Shown: positions 54,436 to 64,000 of the stretch, piece by piece | Position numbering within the stretch: position 1 is the stretch's first letter | Layout of the letters: each line of letters opens with the position of its first letter | NCBI RefSeq assembly: GCF_028583425.1 | Contig: NC_072791.1 | Coordinates: 17,503,868-17,567,867 of the forward strand | DNA: 64,000 bases | Direction of reading: 5' to 3' | Origin: Eublepharis macularius | Taxonomy: Eukaryota; Chordata; Lepidosauria; Squamata; Eublepharidae | Program-made: the position numbers and the translations under genes | The notes under the pieces: generated by a model | Databases searched by the model: none | Told to the model about the DNA's origin: nothing | The model's input: only the letters and a program-made list of their open reading frames with translations

Positions 54436-55007
54436 GATCCCTGAGAAAGCTGTAGGCCAGAGAGGTGCAGCTGGAGCTTCTCTCCACTGTAGTTCACTCC
54501 TCTTCTGTCGCCTGAAGCAAACCTGCCTTCCCTCACTCTCTCAGCCTTCCTGAACCCAAGAGGCAGCTAGCCAATAGCCAGCACCATTGACGGCTTTTAA
54601 CAATGGGATGCTCGAGGAGCCTGGGAGTTGGCAGAGGTGCAAAAACAGGATCAGCAAGCTAGAAAACAAAACAAGGCATCAGGGACTAACTCTTGCAAAA
54701 GATTGCCTCTGCTTGGCAAAACACCACTGCCCCAGAGAACATTTGTTAGCAATTCCAGAGCATCTGGAATTTCGCAGGCCACAATCTTAAACTCATTTAT
54801 GACGGAATCTCGCTGTAAACAGAGGATTTGTTTGGGAGTAAACATGCACTGGATCAGCCTGCATAAGATTTCTCAGACTTCGTTGCAATTATTTTTCCTA
54901 CTTATACTTTTTTAAAAAAATCCCATCGATCATCTCAGTAGCTCAGGGAAGCCATTCCGTCCACACAACAACCCCATGAGATAGGTTTGACAGAGACTGA
55001 GTGACTC
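54436..55007. other. Unassigned stretch
   Basis: No gene or repeat recognised. Confidence 0.35.
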
Positions 55008-55092
55008 ACAGTCACTAAGGTTGCCAGCCTCCAGGTGGTGGCTGGAAACCTCCAGGCATTACAACTGATCTCCACCTGACAGAGATCAGTTC

Positions 55093-55727
55093 TGTTATGT
55101 ATTGGGTTGAGTTAGGGCTTAGCAAGGCCCCTAATGTCTGTGGTTCATTGAATGTTGTGTACTGACTGAGCTTCTATCTGAGTTTAGGATCCTAACGCCC
55201 TCAATCCAATCCACTATGTACAATAAAGGCCAATCACTGCTCTGTAAATATGTTACATTGCATATAAATGCAAATTATTTTATTCCAGGGTGCATGTTAC
55301 TATCGGTTGTTGGTTATTATCAGGGCGGGGTTTGTGTGTATAGATTTGGCTCACGTTGAGCTACTGTTCTCTGTCTGTCTGTTCTGGCCTTCAATAAACA
55401 TGTTGTTCTGTGCTGAAATCATTGCTGGCTGAGATCACTACAAGCACAAGCAGGGCTTTTTTTCAGCTGGAACGCGATGGGACGGAGTTCCGGAACCTTG
55501 AAAATGGTCACATGGCTGGTGGCCCCGCCCCCTGATCTCCAGACAGAGAGGGGTTTAGATTGCTCTCCGCGCCGCTGCATGGAGGGCAATCTAAACTCCC
55601 CTCTGTCTGGAGATCAGGGGGCGGGGCCACCAGCCATGTGACTATTTTCTCCGAGGGCAACCCACGGAGTTCCACCACCTCTTTTCCCAGAAAAAAAAGC
55701 CCTGAGCACAAGGCTCAATATTTAATA
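55093..55727 (+). mobile_element. Solo-LTR-like fossil
   Basis: Inserted into the MITE with a 5-bp direct repeat agttc (55088-55092; 55728-55732). It starts TGTTATG, carries a CATATAA-like box and an AATAAA (about 55393), and about 380 bp remain when the nested hAT MITE is subtracted. Length, 5-bp duplication and promoter/polyA layout suggest a solo LTR. The right end is not the usual CA, so the class is tentative. No internal region; moderately old. Confidence 0.45.
55451..55704. mobile_element. hAT foldback MITE, CAGGGCTTTTTTTC family, copy F
   Basis: Perfect 8-bp TSD agcacaag (55443-55450; 55705-55712). It sits inside the LTR-like fossil. Confidence 0.93.
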
Positions 55728-55929
55728 AGTTCCCCTGGAGAAAATGGCTGCTTTGGAGAGGGGACTGTATGGCATTATACCCTGCTGAGGCCCCTCACCT
55801 CCCAAATCCCACCCTCCCCAGGATCCACCCCCCATATCTCCCATAATTTCTGTACTTGGAGCTGGCAACCCTAACAGTCACTAATCGTGTGATCCTAAAT
55901 GGAGTTACATCCTTTTGAATTAGTGCACC

Positions 55930-56005
55930 AGTGTGGGCCTGGAGTTCTCCTAAATTACCCCCAAATCTCCAGAAATCACCCTAGCTGGAGTTGGCAACCT
56001 TATTC
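55930..56005. mobile_element. AGGGTTGCC-family MITE fragment
   Basis: cccccaaatctccagaaatc ... gctggagttggcaacctta: right end only. Confidence 0.55.
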
Positions 56006-56325
56006 TAAATGGGCTAAGAAAGGTGCAATTGCTGAGTGTGAAATGAAACCCAGATCTCACAAACCACATGCTGCCAATCCGGATCATCGGCTCTCACCTA
56101 ACAGCCCCCGTTCTGCCACATTCTATCATGTCTCTAATCTGTGCTCTAATTTGTAACCTTGAGAGAATTATCATATCATTCATAATGCTGCATATAGTTC
56201 AATTTTGGACATATTGTTATTTTCATATTGTTTTCATGTGGTTTGAACTGCAATCTTGTTATTTTGTGTTTTCACGTAAGTATTTTAGAATGTAATTTGT
56301 AGAACAGGTCTTTTATTCATTATTA
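56006..56325. other. Unassigned stretch
   Basis: No gene or repeat recognised. Confidence 0.35.
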
Positions 56326-56350
56326 TACACACACACACACACACACACAC
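56326..56350 (+). repeat. (AC)n microsatellite
   Basis: About 12 AC units, immediately upstream of the third 435-bp hAT MITE. Confidence 0.95.
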
Positions 56351-56367
56351 ATTTATGTATGGAGGAG

Positions 56368-56800
56368 CAGGGATCATTTCATAGAAAAAGAGCTGCAGGA
56401 ACTCATTAGCACAACTCATTAGAATATGCCACACCCCTTGACATCACCGGAAGTGTGTCATTCGCATAACTTATTTGCATATGCCACACCCCCTGACATC
56501 ACCTATCCTGGCTGTTTTGGACCCAATCCTGGCCATTCAGGGCCAAAATTGGGCCCAAAATGGCCAAAAGGGGCTGAAAATGGCCCAAAGGGGTCCAAAA
56601 TGGTCAGGATCAGGCTGCTGCTGAGCAGGAGAGCGATCCACCACCCGTCAGAGGCCCGATCCAGGCCGTTTCAGCCGCAATCCAGGCCAAAAAGGGCCCA
56701 AATGGCCAAGAGTCAGGTGGGTGGGGCCACCTGACATGTGACCTCTTTGGGGAACAGCCGGAACTGCGTTCCTATGCGTTCCCCCTCAAAATGAGCCCTG
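56368..56800 (-). mobile_element. hAT-type MITE, 435-bp family, copy 3
   Basis: 433 bp, reverse orientation: CAGGGATCATTTCATAG ... AAAATGAGCCCTG. Flanks tggaggag / tgaaggaa are a decayed 8-bp TSD. Octamer ATTTGCAT at 56473-56480. Confidence 0.88.
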
Positions 56801-57205
56801 TGAAGGAAGCATATAAATTCTCTAAAATATGTATGTAAGCGCCTATTCTGCTGGCTTTCCACAAACTAAACTGAATTATTCAGGAGGGTTTCTATCCAGA
56901 TTATAGGGCTATGTCATAAGAAGTAGCTCAGAAAGGTGCATTGGTAGGGGACAGTGACTATATACAATTCTGTTTGGAACTGTTTGCTTACTAGGGAGCT
57001 TTATACATGCTAACCCTTGCCATGAAAATAAATGTTTTTTTTTAAAGATTTTATCTCTGTGTTTGGCTTTATGCTTTTTTCAAATTTTCAACTACTGTAC
57101 TATATTGCATCTCTCTTCACTAAATGGCCTGATATTCATTATTGTACTTTGTTCAGTGAATGTTCTAGCTGTAGATTTTAGACACACACACATTATGTGA
57201 AAAAT
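56801..57205. other. Unassigned stretch
   Basis: No gene or repeat recognised. Confidence 0.35.
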
Positions 57206-57207
57206 GA

Positions 57208-57286
57208 AATCCTGCCCTCAAATCATAGTTGACTTATGGCGACTACTGGTGGGGTTTTCATGGCAAGAGACTAACAGAGATGGTTG
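57208..57286 (-). mobile_element. 5S-derived SINE, 3' part
   Basis: tgccctcaaatcatagttga, then ggtggggttttcatggcaag and agactaacagagatgg, as at 18.0 kb. Confidence 0.7.
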
Positions 57287-57400
57287 GATACATACATATA
57301 CACACATACAAATACACATACATGTGTAACTCCGTATATATATGTGTGTGTGTACACACACACGCGCATGCATATAAGTGTACGGAATCACCACGCACGT
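57287..57400. repeat. Alternating purine-pyrimidine tract
   Basis: (TA/CA)n-rich run (acatatacacacatac, tatatatgtgtgtgtgtaca, cacacacacgcgcatgca). Z-DNA-prone, about 30 bp upstream of the CpG island. Confidence 0.85.
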
Positions 57401-57429
57401 ACACACACCCCTCCTCTTTCTGGATCGAC

Positions 57430-58130
57430 GAGCCTCTGAACCAGAGCCGTAGCCTTAGCAGGCGTTTGAAACTCGCCTTTGCCTCCTTGCCAGCCACTTA
57501 CAGCGTAGGGGCAGGACTCCGGCTCCATGGTAACCCCTTCAGCACCAATGGAAGGACAGACATGAAGAACGGGGAGGGGAAGGAGGCGGGACTAAACCGC
57601 AGAGCCCTTTACTCATCTCACGGAACACTTGATCAAAGGACGTGTCCCCGCCCATTCCCGTCGCCCAATAGGAAGCGGGGGCGGTGGGGGGGGGGGCGGG
57701 GCCGAGGGCCGCTCAGCCGTCCTTCGCTGCGCCAATGGCAACGGCAGAGAGGGCAGAAAGGGGGCGGGGCCTTCGCCGCTTTGTGGGGCTTGACAATAAG
57801 ATGGCGGGGTGGAGGCGGGCGAGGGGGCGTGGTTTGAGGAGCCGTTGGCACCGCCCCTCCCCTCCCCCTCTCTCAGGCGCGGAGATCGTTGAGGCGGGAG
57901 CGGGTTGGCTCGGGGGCAGGAGGCCTCGGTCAGTCGGTAAGTGGGGCTGGGTGGGGCGGAAGAAGGCGCCGGCCTCTCCACCTGGAATCCCCCCCTCAGG
58001 GGGGGAAAGCAGGCCGAGGGAGCTACAAGCGCCGGGGCTGAGGCGAAGAAGAGCCGCGCAGGGTCAATGAGCCACGGCTTCAAAATGGCGGCCGTGAAGT
58101 GGGGGGGGGAGGGTAGAAAGAGAGAGAGGG
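57430..58130 (+). promoter_or_regulatory. CDCA4: CpG-island, TATA-less promoter (probably CDCA4)
   Basis: About 700 bp of GC- and CpG-rich sequence, unlike everything around it. Visible: CCAAT at 57665-57669 and 57732-57736, GC boxes (gggcggggcc near 57695 and 57764), a YY1-type AAGATGGCGG at 57798-57807 and a second AAAATGGCGGC at 58083-58093 past the splice donor. There is no TATA box. In human the next gene downstream of GPR132 in the same orientation is CDCA4, whose first exon is non-coding, so synteny and strand point to CDCA4. That name is inference, as its coding exon is not in the window. Confidence 0.75.
57810..57936 (+). other. CDCA4: Predicted non-coding first exon, donor at 57937
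   Basis: The transcription start is unknown; TATA-less YY1 promoters usually start close to the ATGGCGG motif (57801). The exon end is set by ggtcagtcg|gtaagt (GT at 57937-57938), a full consensus donor. There is no ATG with a plausible coding run in the exon after 57810. The left boundary is a guess. Confidence 0.5.
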
Positions 58131-58535
58131 CCAGCTCTTTAATCCCCCTGCTTCATTAATTCGTATCTCTTAACTTTCTTATTAATTCCTTTCCAAGTTT
58201 CTCCTCATCGAGTGTTAACTTTCGCTCTTTTAAAGTCTCTTTCCCCACAAGCGTCTTCCTCTCTTTCTTCCCCGTCCTACGTTGAAAACCTGAGCCGCCC
58301 TGACCAGCCAGTCGGTTTTCCCCTCGCCGCTTCATTACCGTCAAGTTCAGCCCCTTCCCCTCATAGCCATCTCGCTCCCTCCCCGGGTCAGTGGCTCGAA
58401 GCCTCAAGAGGAAGGGGTTGGGGGGAGTCCCTTGTGAGAGGCAAGAATCGCCCCGTTTGTAGACCAGGGGGGTGGGCTTAGGGTCTATATTAGTTTGGGT
58501 GGACGATCCTTTGGGGTGGAAGTTTGGCTTTTCTT
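58131..58535. other. Start of presumed intron 1
   Basis: No exon or repeat recognised. Confidence 0.4.
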
Positions 58536-58539
58536 TCTT

Positions 58540-58750
58540 TTCGAATTTTATTTCATTTATACCCCATCTTCCCCCCCAAAAAATTGGGCACCCAAAGCAG
58601 CTTACATCATTCTCCCCTCCCCTGTTTTATCCTCACAACAACCCTGTGAGGTAGGTGAAGCTGAAAGGGTGTGATTGGCCCAAGGCCACCCAGCAAGCTG
58701 CCATGGGTCACCCAGATCCTAGGCTGTCACTCTAGCCACTACACAACACT
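58540..58750 (-). mobile_element. tRNA-derived SINE, reverse
   Basis: Tail complement attttatttcatttatacccc, body cctcacaacaaccctgtgag, gattggcccaaggccaccc, and A-box-side ctagccactacacaacactg. Confidence 0.8.
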
Positions 58751-59485
58751 GTCACTTTGCATGGGAGGAAAAATGCCTTCTGAGGATCTGGGAGAAAAAG
58801 GCATTTAGCGAGGTTATTTTGGTCCTATTTGGCTGATAGCCTGTTTACTCTATGGCAACAAAATGAAACAGGAGGCTAATGGCGCTTGAAAAGCTAAAAA
58901 AAAAAAATTTCGTTGTAGCTTAAAAACTGGACTTGTATTATGCTTGCCTTTTTCAGATGTGTCTCTTTCAATGCACACACAAATCTCTCCACTCTTTCAA
59001 GCAATCCTGAGTGGTATTTTTAACATAAAGCAGGAATATAAGTCTTAGCTATTTTGTGGCCTCCATCTTATTTTGCACAAATTATTTTCCTCTTTGACTT
59101 TTAACCATTAAATCTTTTCCCTGCCTTCAAAAATGTTTCCCTACAGACTCTGAAAGCTGCGCTTTTCCCACAGTTGCCTGATCATCCTCCTATTTGGACC
59201 CTTACAGCCGTTTGTGTGTGCCCTTCTGTCTCTTTCTTGTGCATTATCCACATTCCTTATCCTTCCTATAGTACTATTTGAATAATTCTTCAACTCTCTA
59301 TCATTGGCTGCCATTTTAGCTCAGACATATATACATTTTTTTTAAAAAAAAGTAGATGTGTTAATGTTTGCAAGCCTTACAAATAGCCTTTTAAGGTTGC
59401 GTGGATGGGCAGAAGCTGAATTGCTGTTGGAATAAGATTTCTGGTTCCCCCTCTTGTCCACTACAGACCCAATCTGTTGTTAGGA
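58751..59485. other. Unassigned intronic stretch
   Basis: No gene or repeat recognised, apart from short A/T runs. Confidence 0.4.
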
Positions 59486-59488
59486 GAA

Positions 59489-59612
59489 TCAGATTCCAAA
59501 TGTGAAAAGAATCTTCCCTGTTTTCTCTCTCTCTCTCCAAATGTGAAAAGAGTCTTCCCTGTTTTCTCTCTTTCTCCAAATGTGAAAAGAGTATTCCCTG
59601 TTTTCTCTCTCG
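59489..59612 (+). repeat. Tandem repeat, three units of about 40 bp
   Basis: ccaaatgtgaaaagaatctt, then ccctgttttctctctct is repeated three times with small changes (starts near 59496, 59537 and 59576). Pyrimidine-rich. Confidence 0.88.
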
Positions 59613-60974
59613 CATGTCACATAATATTACAGGCAAGAAGAAATCTAGATATATGGATGTCACCCAGAAATTTGATGCTGGCTCTTAAACTTTCTATCTA
59701 ATGCTGTGTCTTAATATCATATGGCTTCTTAGAGTGGTTAAATATCTTTCCAACCAGTCTGGCCTTCATTTCATCACCTTGCCACGTCACCCCAGTAATT
59801 ATACTGACCCTACACGCTGCACTATCCGGTAATTTGTCTTCCTGCATAATTTGCCAGTCCTCCTTTTCCACTGTATACGCATGTGCCAGAGCACCCTTTA
59901 GAAATGTTACCCATTCATTTCTTCATGTAAGCTATATGATTTGTCCTTCACTGCAATCCATAAAACCCCACATTGTTTTCCTGGCCACAATGACTTTAAA
60001 ATTTAGTCTTCAGAAATGTCCCAAGTATGACTGATGACTTCTCAGTTGTTCAGACCCCTGAGGTCCATCTCATGCTTTTAAACTATGTGTAACATCACAA
60101 GTGAAGCCACCCATGTAGCTCTCTCAGCTACATTACAAATGTAATAAATTGACTCAGGATGGTTCATTATACGTAAATGTTTCATGAGCTACTGAATTTA
60201 AATCCTGCAGTCTGTGTTCTCTTGTGTCAGTGACCTGATATCTCAAAAGCACACATGTTCAGAATGTACATACAGGTCTAGGAATGCAGTACTATAGTTA
60301 AGTCTTCTTTGGATGTCATGGTGTTTTCTGCTCATACTATAGTACTCTTTGGTTTACATTGCATTAGACCACTGGTACTGTATTTCTGAAGGTCCTGACT
60401 ATGTTGTAAAGATGCATCTTGTGAGCACCATCCTAAGTGCCTGATAGAATGGCGTGGGAAGAGAGCTGCCTAAAAAGTAGGCTGGAGCAAGTCATCTACT
60501 TAGAATGCCTTAACTCCCCTGGGGCACATCACCACATTGTTGCACTTATAATGAGATGCAGTTGTCTATTTTCAAGGTGGTGTATTCATTTGTATAATAG
60601 ATTAGTGCTGCTTCACCACTCACTCCCTTGCAATACATCCACAAGTATACTGTTCATTTCCATTTTTAAGGCCACTTGCCACCATCCAGTTGCTGCTGTT
60701 AAGTCTACAAAGATGTAAGTGCTTTTAGGTCTTACCATTTTATCATGGTGCCTAAGAGTAGGATCCTGTAGAGCAACAGCAGGAAGCAGATCTTTCCCTG
60801 TGTTGAAAAGATGTGGTTGTGGGTTGAGGGACCCTGCATGGACTAAAAGCCACATAGGGGGGGGGGGCTGCAGTGAGAAGAAGCAGTCTTGCATTAGCAA
60901 AGCCTCTTATCACTATGAAAAGTTTTGTGTTCCTGAAGAAGGACACAGGACCTAACCCTAAGAGACCAAACTAC
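59613..60974. other. Unassigned intronic stretch
   Basis: About 1.4 kb without recognisable repeats or exons. Frames here are short and lack domains. Confidence 0.4.
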
Positions 60975-60977
60975 AAG

Positions 60978-61190
60978 CTGAAAGCTGCTGTAGCATAGTG
61001 GTTAAGTGGCTAGGTTGCGAATCAGCTTTCTGCTAGTTCAGTTCCCACTGCTGCCATGAACTCTGCAGGTGGCCTTTGGTAAGCCACTCTCAGCCCTAGA
61101 TGTATTGTGGGGATAATAATGATTTTGTTCACTCTGTGTGGCACCAGTCTGTCCAGAAGGGCAGTGTATAAGCATACGTTACTATTAAAG
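60978..61190 (+). mobile_element. Sauria-like SINE, diverged
   Basis: A box (ctgtagcatagtggttaagt), decayed B box (tagttcagttccc), tail gaagggcagtgtataagcat. Confidence 0.8.
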
Positions 61191-61345
61191 TACCAAATCA
61201 TACTAAAAGTCACTAGGTGATGTTTGGTAAGCCACCATCTTAGCACTCCAGATTCTCCAGAGATCTCTTTTATCCTTACGCTGCCTATCATACAAGGTTA
61301 TTGTAAGGGCTGCAGTGTGTGTGAAGTGCTCAAATGAACTTCAGT
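61191..61345 (+). mobile_element. SINE body relic
   Basis: gatgtttggtaagccaccat and acaaggttattgtaagggct are tRNA-SINE body remnants adjoining the previous copy. Confidence 0.4.
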
Positions 61346-63600
61346 GTTAAATGCTATATATTAGCAGTACCTAAACAGAAGGACTTTTCAAAGTATCATT
61401 CTTCTCTATGTATCATTCTTCTCTTCTTGCTGCCACTTTATTAAATTGGAGAAGGTATATGTATGGGAAGAAAACTGGGAGTGCAGAGTATCCATTGTAC
61501 ACGTTAAAAGGGTTTGCTGCTTAAAATGACTGAAGATGCATTTATTTCTTATCTGCAACTCTCAGGTAGGTGGTGCTAGAACACTTGCTGTATGGAATCT
61601 TGTTCTGTAATATGGGGGAAGAGGAAGGATTACACCAAACGCAATTATTGGTAAGTAACTTGCAATGTATATGGACTAAAGTTTGACTGATAAGCATTAT
61701 CAGAATTAATGAATGTGTTCGCACACTGCTGTTCTTCCGTGCCCCAAGGGAACAGAAATTGGAGGGGGGTCTGAAATATATGCAGTATTAATCGTGACAA
61801 AACAGAACATATTTTAGGTTTATAAGGGAAATTGAGCTGTATCTGTGACTGCACTAGTACAAGGGGATCGTGATGGTGGGTCTGCCCCTTTCAACAAGAG
61901 TCTTCTGTAGTTCTTGAAAAGGCATCGCTGAGTCGCGTAGAAGACACCAGTTACAGGAGGCTGCAATAAGTTGGGGGGATTGGGGCAAGAACAAGATGGG
62001 AAGGCCATTTGGGCCAGCTTCTCCCTCCTCGCTGCAGCTTCCTGTATCTGGTGGATTTTTGTTCATGAGGATCACTTACCAGTGCTTTAGAGAGAGTGCA
62101 GAGAGTTGTGGGAAAGGGGAGGAGGGAAGAGTCCTACCAATGCCTTTTGTACAACCGTAGCATATTAGTTGGTATATATAACCTAATATTTATAACAAAA
62201 TGGTATTTCTTGGTATATTTGTAAAACACTTTAGCATAGTTGCCTTTTAATCAAGCCATAATTGCAAATAACATACTGCTTCTTTGCTGTGACTGGGTAA
62301 GTTGCTGCATGCGAATGGTCACAGACTTAGCTTAGTTTGTGCTGGTTGGGAAAATAGGAAGTAAATAGAAGTAGTAGGAAGTAAATAGAAGTGCTCATGT
62401 CTTTACAAAGTTTCTTTTTTGAACTGTCAGCATTATCCAGAAACAGAATGCAAAAACCTATAGCACCTGCTTAGCAGAAGTGACCATATTGTTCATGTAT
62501 ACACCACAGGATCTTTCATACAGCTTCCGTCTCTGATGGGAGAAAGGAGGCAACAATTCTGGCAATAAAGAATTGCAATATTAAACCACTGTCAGTACAT
62601 AACACTGAACTGTTCACTAGTATGTCAATACTGCACCAAACAACTGCGTACAAAATTAGCTGAATGTAAATTAAACAAATAGTCTTTCAGATACAGTATC
62701 ACCACTAGTTTCTTAGAATCATTTGCCAGAAGCTTCTATTTAGACATTGAATTTCCATTTTTCTCAATTACACCATGTCTCTTTGATTTGCTGCAGAAGA
62801 TGGAGGAATCTGTAGCAAGTAGTTTCTAAAAGCAAAAAAAAGTTTTATAAGCATTTTCAGTGTTCCCAAAAATTTTCATTAGCGAAATAGTGGGAAAGTC
62901 TAGGGAGGGGAGAGCATCCCTCATTTCCCCCCCCCCCCCAAAATTCCCTCACTTTTTTCTGTGGCACCGTACAGGAAGCAGCTGCCAGTTCAGACCAGTT
63001 ATACAGCTTAGAGCTCACATGTGGCTTCTCTGATTTGTCCTAGGTCTTGGCTTCTATTCTGTACAATTCTCACAGTAGAGAGCATCTCTTCTTTTCCTGA
63101 GTCACTGGAAAATAAGGAAAGTTGCTTGGGAAAAGTACTGGAGGATGGGGTTTCCTAAGGATGGTAGAATTGGAAGAGATTCTCATTAAAGACTCAGGAT
63201 CCATAAACTTGGTGATAGAACTTGGTCCATGTTTCATGCCATAGAACTGTGGCATGTTGACAGTGAGAAAATAGTTACTGCCTTTCTCAGTGTGCTGCCA
63301 GTGTCATGTTTGGGCATGCACGCTTCAGTTGTCAGCACACTGTAGCCACCATTTATTGACTAAATCTTTCCATTTACCGCAAATGCACGTTCATGTGGAG
63401 GCATGTTTAAACTAAGAAGTTTTTGAGAATAGTTTTGTAGTGGATGATAGGCTAGGAGGATTCTCACTGCTATGACAGGAGAAGTCTCGTCATGGCAGGG
63501 TGGTGTTTGGAGGCATCCGCTGTGGGTAATGTCTTCAAGCAGCCCAAGACATGGTCCTGATCAGGGATACCACTTGGCTAATGGCAACCAAGCTGTCTTT
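61346..63600. other. Unassigned intronic stretch
   Basis: About 2.2 kb with no recognised exon or repeat. A C-run lies at 62928-62939 and a short direct repeat agtaaatagaagt at about 62360-62390. CDCA4 coding sequence was looked for and not seen. Confidence 0.4.
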
Positions 63601-63609
63601 GATCTGCTG

Positions 63610-63850
63610 AAAATAAAATAATGATAGCAACAACAACCTTGTGCTTATATACCACTCGTCTGGACAAATTAGTGCCACACTCAGAGCTGTTAGCAAAGTC
63701 GGTGTTATTATTACCCCCCACAATACAGTTGGAGCTGAGAGGAGTGGCTTATCCAAGGCCACCTGCAGAGTTCATGTTAGTAGGGGGAGTTGGACCAGCA
63801 GAGTGCTGGCTTGGAGCCCAGCCACTTAACCACTATGCCACAGCAGCCCA
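63610..63850 (-). mobile_element. Sauria-like SINE, reverse
   Basis: Tail complement (acaacaaccttgtgcttata), ctggacaaattagtgccaca, and A-box complement aaccactatgccacagcagc. It pairs in reverse with the copy at 60.98 kb. Confidence 0.8.
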
Positions 63851-64000
63851 TATGAATGAGTAGAGGAGAAAAGCAGAGATGATTTAGAAGCATGTTGCTG
63901 TTTTCTTCCTGCATTACCTTCCAAAATAAGCAAGAGAGAAAAAAGGGATCGCACAAGAATGCATAGATTGGGAGAGGGATGTGGATGTGGCATTTACATC

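Larger units (their letters stand above)
55017..55873. mobile_element. Mutator-like MITE (AGGGTTGCC family) hosting nested insertions
   Basis: Perfect 9-bp TSD acagtcact (55008-55016; 55874-55882). Left part 55017-55092, right part 55728-55873 (agttcccctggagaaaatgg ... gctggcaaccct). The best example of the family's 9-bp duplication. Confidence 0.9.

Noticed and set aside
57229-58083. Frames of 128-202 aa across the CpG island.
   Set aside because: Low-complexity Pro/Arg/Gly translations of CpG-rich promoter DNA, partly starting in a microsatellite. No start context or domain.

Overview
The window is animal nuclear DNA, almost certainly from a squamate reptile. Two things point that way. The repeat mix is typical of lizards: Sauria-type tRNA SINEs, 5S-rRNA-derived SINEs, BovB/RTE, CR1, L2 and L1 LINEs, and very many short palindromic DNA transposons. 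The only protein-coding exon of a host gene is a GPR132 (G2A) orthologue. There is no sign of bacterial gene density, operons or Shine-Dalgarno sites.

Layout. 1-40.3 kb: repeat-dense sequence upstream of GPR132 (5' intron and/or intergenic), with no host coding exon that I can recognise. Its most striking part is 2.9-7.2 kb. There an L1 3' fragment was hit by a half-L1 (ORF1 but no ORF2), which was in turn hit by a 1.9 kb near-perfect palindrome; each insertion is bounded by its own target-site duplication (TSD). 8.5-39.4 kb holds L1, CR1, L2 and BovB fragments, SINEs, two hAT-type elements with perfect 8-bp TSDs (24.5 and 27.3 kb), a third inside an L1 (29.0 kb), and a 204-bp palindrome with about 41 CpGs (37.1 kb). 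40.37-41.44 kb: the single coding exon of GPR132 on the + strand, with a good splice acceptor and a 7-codon upstream ORF. 41.7-57.3 kb: another repeat-dense block, rich in palindromic elements and nested insertions. 57.4-58.1 kb: a TATA-less CpG-island promoter with CCAAT, GC-box and YY1-type motifs, and a 5' exon ending in a consensus donor on the + strand. In human the gene next to GPR132, downstream and in the same orientation, is CDCA4, so this is probably CDCA4 exon 1, with the coding exon beyond the window. 58.1-64 kb: presumed first intron, with few repeats.

The two host genes are neighbours with no sequence-evident functional link: a lipid/proton-responsive class A receptor, and (inferred) a cell-cycle-associated nuclear regulator. 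Most of the information in the window is its transposon stratigraphy. TSD lengths separate at least four DNA-element groups: 8 bp (hAT-like, CAGGG termini), 9 bp (Mutator-like, AGGGTTGCC termini), 3 bp (TCA; GAGC termini) and 3 bp (ATA; GGGCAAATCC termini). Superfamily names given from TSD and termini are inferences, since no transposase gene is present.
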